Under the pieces are notes generated by a model, which had not been told where the DNA came from, ran no database searches, and saw only the letters and a list, made by a program, of their open reading frames with translations. From a virus: a stretch of 21,857 nucleotides of DNA. Positions 15,834-21,857 of the stretch are shown here, piece after piece. The translations under genes and the position numbers were made by a program. Numbering within the stretch: position 1 is the stretch's first letter; every line of letters starts with the position of its first letter. The stretch lies in the IMG/VR virus record IMGVR_UViG_3300021957_005751, positions 1 through 21,857 of that record; one strand, written 5' to 3'.

Positions 15834-18526
15834 TGTCTGCATATACTTCGACACAAACTGGGTTATGGAATGACTCTGCTACTTGGGGTGGTGGAGGCTA
15901 CCCATCTACAGATGATACCGCTACAATTAATCATGAAGTGGTTTATAATCTTACGAGTAGTTCTTCTCCTTTCCATGGGGATGTAACAATCAACTATTCT
16001 AATGGGGGCGGCCACTTACGTCATTTGACAGGAACCCATATGAATATGAATGGAGTCCTAAGGGTGAATGGTGGCATCTACGAAATGGTTGATGATGTTA
16101 CATTGGCTTTTACAGGCGACAACAGTCACGATCATGGTTTGTATATAGACAGTGATAATCATACTACATTTTTGGCTACAGGTACGACCCCCGTAGCTGA
16201 AACAAGAATGTCAACTAGTGGGGATGCTGGAGATCTTTATATACCAGTAGAAGATGCTTCAAGTTTCCAGACGGGAGATTGGATATCTGTGTTTTTTAGA
16301 TATGGGGATTTAAAATCTAGGGAAGATTTCTTGAACGAAGTGAATTACCCTAGTGGAGTTTTACAAGGTGATGGGGTTCTCAATACAGGTCAGTATTCTG
16401 GAGCTGTATTCACTTCAAATGAAAATAGGTTACACAATGAAGGCTCTCGCAATGTGTCGGAAGGATTCATCATCCATGATATTGATTCAAACAATATTTA
16501 TCCCCGTGATTTGGTTGGGCCTGAAGCCACCATTACAGCGGTCACATCTAATACTATAACAGTAGACAATGCAAAAGTATTTAGAGAAAGTCAACCAATT
16601 ATTTTTGGTAATGGTTCTACTAGGACGGCTTCTACAATAACAAGTATAAATTATAGCATAAACAAGATTACTCTAGCGGATACCCTTTCTGATTCTAATG
16701 TTATCGGTGAAAAGGTTTATCTGGGCGGTTTAAAGATACACAAATACAAAAGAACTGTTGTAAGAACTGTAGGTAATCAAGTCGCTTCTGAAGCGGCGGC
16801 TAACGCCACAACAATTACATTGAATAATGTGGGAGATTATTCTGTCGGCGACAAGTTTTATGTAGAGCATACGGTAGAAGAGTATAGTGATTGGGCGACT
16901 GTACTCCCAAATGACTCTAACTCTTGGTTTCAAGATCCACAGATAAGGCATGAAATTACAGGGATTAATGGGAGTACCTTAACATTTAGTCCCGCTTTAC
17001 CATACAAGGTTTATGCTGGAAGTTTTGCATATAAAGCTAACAGACCAATAACTATTAAAGGCGCTTCCGATGACCCTAGCGATGGAACTTGTAAACCTTA
17101 TATATATGCAGTTAATAGTGGTTCAACTAGGACTCAAGGGTTAATGACCCGTTATAGCCGTAAACTATTAATGAAAGATGTCGAGGTTTTGGGTGTCGGG
17201 AATAGTAGTAGTAATTATCAGTTTTTTGTTAGAGGAGGTTGCAATGATGGATACTGGAGGTATAGTACTGTTATAGAAGGTGTTGTTTCGGATGGTATGG
17301 GTAACAATAATTTTTCGTATTTACGTCTTGATGGTAGTCATTATATGACTCATACTAATATTATTTCAGCGAATTCATATAGAACTTATTACGGAGGACG
17401 AGAAGGTTGTTCTTTGGTTAATTCCGTGGCTTTAAATGGTAGGAGAGCTGCGGATGGTGTTGGTACGCAAAACGTTGCAGGTAAGGTTGCTTATATTAGA
17501 GCCACAAGATGTCGTGAGAACTTTAGAATATATTCTAGGAGTATGGGTATGGCAATAGCGGCATACCAGATATATGCAGAAAATAGATACTATAATTATT
17601 GTTTTTTGAGTAGGAATTATATTCATCAATGTCATTTTAAAGGGGAGCATGGTTTAGTTAGAGATTTCCACAATGAATGTTATGCTTCTTACATTAAGTT
17701 TGATCATATAGCGCAATCTGGGAGTACTAATTCTCGTTATTTTTATAATGCATCTAGCGATAGGTTGGGTTATTACCATGCTTATGGTGGGACTTTATAT
17801 GAAATGAATTACGAGATTGATAATGATGTTATGTTCCATGGGTTTATGATTAAAAACAACCTCAGAGAATCGGCTTTTGAAGCAAGCAATTCATGGGGTA
17901 ATAATTATTATTACCCTACTGGAGATATGAGAGTTTTAATGTTAAGACCAAATGAAACAGTAAAAATAAAAGTAGCGGTTAAATTACATGAAAACAACCC
18001 AAATGTAAATTGGGCTGACAGACCTTACTTAATTTACTTTTTGGGTGGCCACCAATCAGGGCATAGAAATTCCGCAAGAGGTGTTCCTTATTTAAATATA
18101 ACAGGCAGTGAGGCCATGGATCATGACTTTGATTTTGTGGGAGATGTGAGTAAGATGGGCAAAAATATACTATTTCCAGACCATAACTATGGATATGAAG
18201 GTTCTGAAAACTATGATAGTAGCGATATGGTAAATTCATTTTCAAGCAGACCACAGTTTGACTCTAAGACTCAATATGTAGAACAGACCCTAACAATCAC
18301 AAATGAAGCTGCATTTACAAGATCTTGTACTTATGGGTTGTTAGCTATAAATTCTGATGCTTCTAGTTATGGTTTTTACTTTAAAGATATGGTCATAGCC
18401 AGAAGTCATTCTCAGACATTACTTGGTAAATTGGGGGATAAATTTAGAAGGCTCCTCCCTGCTTATGTTACCAAGGGAATATCAGCAACAAAGCAAAAGA
18501 AACGTATTGGTGGTGCAAGATTATAA
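15833..18526 (+). CDS. G8-domain tail protein with probable beta-helix (897 aa)
   Basis: Probable receptor-binding or glycan-targeting tail protein. Residues 1-120 match the G8 domain pattern: GLWNDSATWGGGGYPSTDD (Trp12, Trp18, Pro24), then TINHEVVYN and a run of strands. Two similar short domains follow at about 125-190 and 320-395 (DASSFQTGDWISVFFR; DYSVGDKFYVEHTVE). From about 405 to 665 repeated short strands with glycine/asparagine turns resemble a right-handed parallel beta-helix, as in pectate-lyase-like spikes. About 690-870 looks like a jelly-roll or carbohydrate-binding C-terminal domain. The last residues are strongly basic (KQKKRIGGARL). No catalytic residues could be identified, so lyase or hydrolase activity is possible but unproven. 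Start is fixed by the TAATG overlap with the small acidic gene; the next gene follows after a 22-base gap. Confidence 0.72.
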   Translation: MSAYTSTQTGLWNDSATWGGGGYPSTDDTATINHEVVYNLTSSSSPFHGDVTINYSNGGGHLRHLTGTHMNMNGVLRVNGGIYEMVDDVTLAFTGDNSHDHGLYIDSDNHTTFLATGTTPVAETRMSTSGDAGDLYIPVEDASSFQTGDWISVFFRYGDLKSREDFLNEVNYPSGVLQGDGVLNTGQYSGAVFTSNENRLHNEGSRNVSEGFIIHDIDSNNIYPRDLVGPEATITAVTSNTITVDNAKVFRESQPIIFGNGSTRTASTITSINYSINKITLADTLSDSNVIGEKVYLGGLKIHKYKRTVVRTVGNQVASEAAANATTITLNNVGDYSVGDKFYVEHTVEEYSDWATVLPNDSNSWFQDPQIRHEITGINGSTLTFSPALPYKVYAGSFAYKANRPITIKGASDDPSDGTCKPYIYAVNSGSTRTQGLMTRYSRKLLMKDVEVLGVGNSSSNYQFFVRGGCNDGYWRYSTVIEGVVSDGMGNNNFSYLRLDGSHYMTHTNIISANSYRTYYGGREGCSLVNSVALNGRRAADGVGTQNVAGKVAYIRATRCRENFRIYSRSMGMAIAAYQIYAENRYYNYCFLSRNYIHQCHFKGEHGLVRDFHNECYASYIKFDHIAQSGSTNSRYFYNASSDRLGYYHAYGGTLYEMNYEIDNDVMFHGFMIKNNLRESAFEASNSWGNNYYYPTGDMRVLMLRPNETVKIKVAVKLHENNPNVNWADRPYLIYFLGGHQSGHRNSARGVPYLNITGSEAMDHDFDFVGDVSKMGKNILFPDHNYGYEGSENYDSSDMVNSFSSRPQFDSKTQYVEQTLTITNEAAFTRSCTYGLLAINSDASSYGFYFKDMVIARSHSQTLLGKLGDKFRRLLPAYVTKGISATKQKKRIGGARL

Positions 18527-18529
18527 ATA
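18522..18529 (+). promoter_or_regulatory. TATAAATA, T4-late-promoter-like octamer before the third fibre gene
   Basis: TATAAATA matches the T4 late promoter consensus exactly. It overlaps the stop codon of the G8 gene and lies about 20 bases before the next ATG, with AAGTGTAAAT between. Lambda-type siphoviruses do not normally use such promoters, and AT-rich DNA yields chance matches, so this is only suggestive. Confidence 0.2.
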
Positions 18530-18531
18530 AA

Positions 18532-18541
18532 AAGTGTAAAT
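18532..18541 (+). promoter_or_regulatory. Pre-start motif AAGTGTAAAT upstream of the third fibre gene
   Basis: The same ten bases occur at 207-216 before gene L, at nearly the same distance from the ATG (seven versus six bases). The downstream bases are also AT-rich (AAAT here, TAAA there). It could be a shared leader or promoter element. Confidence 0.25.
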
Positions 18542-18548
18542 AAATACA

Positions 18549-21500
18549 ATGGCGGCGACAGGACACAACATACTGACAACCAGTGATACTATATCATTCA
18601 GGGATCAAACTACAGGCTTAGCCTCAATATCCTATGATCATGCTACAGATAGCTTGAGTATAGCTCATGATGGAACTGGGGCGATTTCTTTTGGAGACAC
18701 AGCATCAGATATATTCATTGGTGATGGGGTTAGTTCAGTAGATATTATCTATGAAGTCGATGGGGCTATCAAAGGAGATACTAGTGTGAATCTTACACTA
18801 GGCTCTTCTGATTCCAACCTTTTGATAGCTTCAGAAAATGCAACTATAACTGGTTCTCAAATTGCTTCTCAGTCATGGGTTGGCCAACAAGGGTTTCTTA
18901 CTTCTGAGACTGACGATCAAACCTTAGATGAGGTTCTGACTCAAGGAGGTACTTCCACCCAAAGCATGAGAGTGGGGGATATAACAGGTAGCAATCTTAC
19001 TCTTGATGATGATTCAAATATTTATGCAAATGGGTCAGGTTATTTAAGGTTAGGTAATAATTCTGGAGGTCAAATTTATGTAAGCGGTAATGCTGGTCAA
19101 AGCATTATTAGTCCTGTATCAAATGATCTGTATATACAAACTGAAAGAGATGGAGATGACATAATTTTCAAAGGTGGAGCGTCTGTCACAGAAATCATGA
19201 GGTTGGATGCTGACACGCAGAGGGTCGGTATAGGAACAACTAGCCCATCACAAAAACTAACAGTCGAAGGAAATATAGAACTGGGAACGGGTGGTTATAT
19301 TTACGGAGATACCACAACGCCTAATCTTAGGTTAAGTAATGCTGCTGGTGCGCTTTTACAATACGGTACATCATCATTGCAAAACGGTGGTTCACTGCAA
19401 TTTGTAACAGCTTCGGGTACGTTATTCAGAGTAAATAGCGGAGGTGGTGGTTATTTCAATGGCGGCAACGTTGGCATAGGTACAACCACTCCTTTATATA
19501 AATTAGAAGTAACTGGGCAGGTCCAAACCCACGAGAGGTTAAGAATTGGTTCAGGTGGGGATAACCAAGATGGAGAACTTAGAGCTAGAGTTATTAGACT
19601 CTCTAATGACACAGGTAACTCCACAGCTAAGATCTCTTCAACAGGTCAATATGGAAGAGATCTTATCTACCATGCACTTGATCACAATTTCCGCTATTAC
19701 ACTAGTACAAGGTTGAAGTTAAATCAAACCGAAGCTGTATTTAACGACGATGGTGCTGATGTAGACTTTAGAGTTGAGGGAAGTGGAGAAGCTAATGCTC
19801 TATTCGTAAGAGGTTCTGACGGTAATGTTGGTATAGGAGCTAATCCATATTCAAAACTCCATGTAGAAGGCAATACACCTATAATTCAAATACGAGAAAC
19901 ATCTGGTGCTGCTGAAGCTGGCATTTCAATTAACCATGCAGTATCAGGTAATCATGTTAACTTCTTTATTGGAACTTTGGACGGTAACGCTAGAAAGCTT
20001 ACTATAGGAGGAACTATTACTAATGGTCATTCTACAGATACAGCCCAAGCAGCAGCTTCATTAATGCTTATTGATGAACAGACTGGCAACGTTGGTATAG
20101 GAACAACATCTCCGGGTTATAAATTAGAAATCGCTGATGATACTGATTCAACAGTCAATCTTTTACGCTTGAGGAATTCTGACACATCATATGCACAGTC
20201 ATGGGATTTTAAACTCGATACATCTAAAGATTTGGTTATTACTGGTGGTAGTGGTAATGGTGGTGTACATATAGTTCCGGGTAATAGAGGATTCAAAGTA
20301 AGTGGTTCGGTAACTGCCACTAGTTTAGATATAAATGGTGAAGCTAATATATCAGATCATTTAGTTGTTAAGGGAACATCTTCATCACCACTTAGTAGTT
20401 TGTTTGCTGGTTCTTTAGTAGTTCAAGGGGTTGGTAATGAAGATCCTATTATAGCTGTAACAGATGCTAACACAGGGGGCGCTGCGGCTGGTGTATTTCA
20501 TCAGTCATCTACAAGCCCCACTTTTCCTGCTCTTGTAATAAACGCTGCTTCTAGTGGTAGTGAGCAACCTTTAATCTCTGCTAGAACAAATGTTAGTAAT
20601 ACAACAGGGCTTGGTGGTACACAAGTTTTCGCTGTTGATGGAGACGGAGATGCAACTTTTGCAGGTTCTGTAACAGCTACATCACTTATTAAATCAGGGG
20701 GAAGCTCAAGCGAGTTCCTTAAAGCTGACGGTAGTGTAGATAGTAACACTTACATAAGTTCAGAAACCGTAACGAGTTTAGCATTAACTTCTGGTTCTTT
20801 GGTTTATACAAATGAAAGTGGTACAGCGAATAGTATTTCTTTAGCGGCTTACTTAGATGAAGATTCTAGATCGATTGCTTCTGGTTCTTTAAATAGCACA
20901 TCTGGTATTGTTACATTTACAAGGGATGATTCGACTACGTTCACATTAGATCTTTCAGATCTTCTTGACGACACTAACCTTGTCACTTCGGTAGCAGGGA
21001 AGAGCGGCGTTGTAAGTTTAGTGAAAGGAGATGTTGGCTTAGGCAATGTAACAAATGAAAGTAAGGCTACGATGTTCTCTAGTCCAGCTCTTACAGGAAG
21101 TCCTACAGCCCCTACACCTTCTCTGAGTGACGACAACACGAATATAGCCACTACAGAGTATGTTAAAGGCCAAAATTACTTAACGTCATTCACAGAAGCA
21201 GACACTCTAGGGACTGTTGTTAGTAGAGGTGCAACGACTACTTCAGCTATAACACTTGGCCCTTCCGCAACAAATGGAGGGAGAATACTTTCTCAAACTT
21301 ATAGTGGTAGTAGTAGGCTAGGAGTTCTGAGTTCTCATTACAGTAGCGGCAGTTTCCTTTTGGGTTTTGGAGCAGAAGGTAAGAGTGGAGCCAATGGCTA
21401 TGTTTCTACGTATGATAATTTTAGTGGTGGGCATAATGTTTTGATACTTGCTAGCTCTACTTTAAGTTGGAGGGCTGATAGTTCCAATTCTCAAACAACT

Positions 21501-21857
21501 GTAGGCAACAGCCTAACTTTAAGTGAAAAGTTTAAAGTTGATAGATCTGGTGTTTTAACAATGGGTGATGGTTTTACTTCGACTAAAGGAAATACTGCTT
21601 ATACACATACTTCAGATACAAATAACCCGCACAGCGTTACGAAAACCCAAGTTGGGTTAGGTAGTGTAACTAATGAAAGTAAGGCTACGATGTTCTCTAG
21701 TCCCACTTTTACAGGAGATGTAGGATTTGACCATAAAAAGGTTTATGGATTACAAAGAACTGTACCAACTACAGTAGATGATATAGTTGAAATAGGTAAC
21801 ACCAATTTAAGTTCTGGTGCTGGCCATATTTCAATGCAGGTGGTGGTTGCTAGTAGC
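18549..21857 (+). CDS. Third modular tail fibre protein, 3' end cut by window edge
   Basis: The frame from ATG 18549 is open for all 1103 remaining codons and leaves the window without a stop. The N-terminus (MAATGHNILTTSDTISFRD) differs from the giant fibre. A linker shared with that fibre follows (SQIASQSWVGQQGF, SETDDQTLDEVL from residue 119). VGIGTTSP-type modules begin at about residues 226, 308, 427 and 515. Further on are classical phage-fibre repeats: TGSPTAPTP with IATTEYV at about 849-873, and HSVTKTQVGLGSVTNE at about 1028. These are typical of long tail fibres. No YadA-like block is seen in the visible part. No Shine-Dalgarno is visible at the start; a 22-base gap separates it from the G8 gene. 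The C-terminal receptor-binding end lies outside the window, so specificity cannot be judged. Confidence 0.85.
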   Translation, partial: MAATGHNILTTSDTISFRDQTTGLASISYDHATDSLSIAHDGTGAISFGDTASDIFIGDGVSSVDIIYEVDGAIKGDTSVNLTLGSSDSNLLIASENATITGSQIASQSWVGQQGFLTSETDDQTLDEVLTQGGTSTQSMRVGDITGSNLTLDDDSNIYANGSGYLRLGNNSGGQIYVSGNAGQSIISPVSNDLYIQTERDGDDIIFKGGASVTEIMRLDADTQRVGIGTTSPSQKLTVEGNIELGTGGYIYGDTTTPNLRLSNAAGALLQYGTSSLQNGGSLQFVTASGTLFRVNSGGGGYFNGGNVGIGTTTPLYKLEVTGQVQTHERLRIGSGGDNQDGELRARVIRLSNDTGNSTAKISSTGQYGRDLIYHALDHNFRYYTSTRLKLNQTEAVFNDDGADVDFRVEGSGEANALFVRGSDGNVGIGANPYSKLHVEGNTPIIQIRETSGAAEAGISINHAVSGNHVNFFIGTLDGNARKLTIGGTITNGHSTDTAQAAASLMLIDEQTGNVGIGTTSPGYKLEIADDTDSTVNLLRLRNSDTSYAQSWDFKLDTSKDLVITGGSGNGGVHIVPGNRGFKVSGSVTATSLDINGEANISDHLVVKGTSSSPLSSLFAGSLVVQGVGNEDPIIAVTDANTGGAAAGVFHQSSTSPTFPALVINAASSGSEQPLISARTNVSNTTGLGGTQVFAVDGDGDATFAGSVTATSLIKSGGSSSEFLKADGSVDSNTYISSETVTSLALTSGSLVYTNESGTANSISLAAYLDEDSRSIASGSLNSTSGIVTFTRDDSTTFTLDLSDLLDDTNLVTSVAGKSGVVSLVKGDVGLGNVTNESKATMFSSPALTGSPTAPTPSLSDDNTNIATTEYVKGQNYLTSFTEADTLGTVVSRGATTTSAITLGPSATNGGRILSQTYSGSSRLGVLSSHYSSGSFLLGFGAEGKSGANGYVSTYDNFSGGHNVLILASSTLSWRADSSNSQTTVGNSLTLSEKFKVDRSGVLTMGDGFTSTKGNTAYTHTSDTNNPHSVTKTQVGLGSVTNESKATMFSSPTFTGDVGFDHKKVYGLQRTVPTTVDDIVEIGNTNLSSGAGHISMQVVVASS
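18847..18922 (+). repeat. 76-bp exact repeat, copy B (linker in third fibre)
   Basis: Identical to 9530-9605 in the giant fibre gene and in the same reading frame. It sits near the N-terminus of this protein (about residues 100-125), just before the first repeat modules, so it could act as a recombination point for swapping fibre shafts. Confidence 0.9.
21054..21085 (+). repeat. 32-bp exact in-frame repeat, copy 1 (third fibre)
   Basis: Identical to 21672-21703. It encodes NESKATMFSSP within the GLGNVTNESKATMFSSPALTG fibre module. The offset of 618 bases is 206 codons, so the two copies are in the same frame. Confidence 0.85.
21672..21703 (+). repeat. 32-bp exact in-frame repeat, copy 2 (third fibre)
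   Basis: Second copy of 21054-21085, within GLGSVTNESKATMFSSPTFTG. Flanking bases differ at synonymous and non-synonymous sites, so only the core of the module is conserved at DNA level. Confidence 0.85.

Noticed and set aside
20117-21151. - strand frames up to 100 codons opposite the third fibre
   Set aside because: The + frame is open through the whole region and carries recognisable fibre modules, so these are shadows.
18549-21857. Diversity-generating retroelement target in the fibre genes
   Set aside because: No template repeat, reverse transcriptase or adenine-biased variable end is visible; the third fibre's C-terminus, where a target would be, is outside the window.

Overview
The window looks like the distal-tail (tail-tip and fibre) module of a long-tailed, siphovirus-like bacteriophage. 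All confidently called genes lie on the + strand and run almost end to end. The first four reproduce the order L-K-I-J of the lambda tail tip: an Fe-S-type minor tail protein L, a JAB/JAMM-domain protein like the N-terminal half of K, tail assembly protein I, and the large central tip/host-specificity protein J. The DNA is AT-rich by eye, and the fibre proteins use modules (VGIGTTSP repeats, SETDDQTLDEVL linkers, G8 domain) that I associate with marine and Bacteroidetes-type phages. That host or habitat guess is inference only; nothing in the window fixes the host.

Layout. 1-222: AT-rich segment with no assignable gene, a 20-bp dyad and promoter-like sequence. 223-7508: L, K, I and J homologues joined by 4-, 14- and 1-bp overlaps. 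7510-15648: a 2712-residue fibre made of modular repeats. 15651-15833: a 60-residue acidic protein. 15833-18526: an 897-residue protein with an N-terminal G8-like domain and a probable beta-helix. 18549 to the end: a third fibre protein, open for 1103 codons and cut by the window edge.

How it fits together (inference). L, I and J would build the tip complex below the tail tube, with K acting in tip assembly or maturation. The 2712-residue fibre, the G8 protein and the third fibre would be the receptor-contacting parts. Short overlaps or gaps from L to the G8 gene suggest one translationally coupled transcription unit. The third fibre gene has a separate leader that shares a short motif with the leader of gene L.

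Most notable points: a LamG-like domain placed inside protein L between its cysteine motif and its C-terminal glycine-rich end; a K homologue reduced to its JAMM domain; an oversized J with a calcium-loop-like motif; and in-frame DNA repeats within and between fibre genes that could drive fibre remodelling. I saw no tRNA, CRISPR array, integrase, transposon or diversity-generating retroelement in the window.
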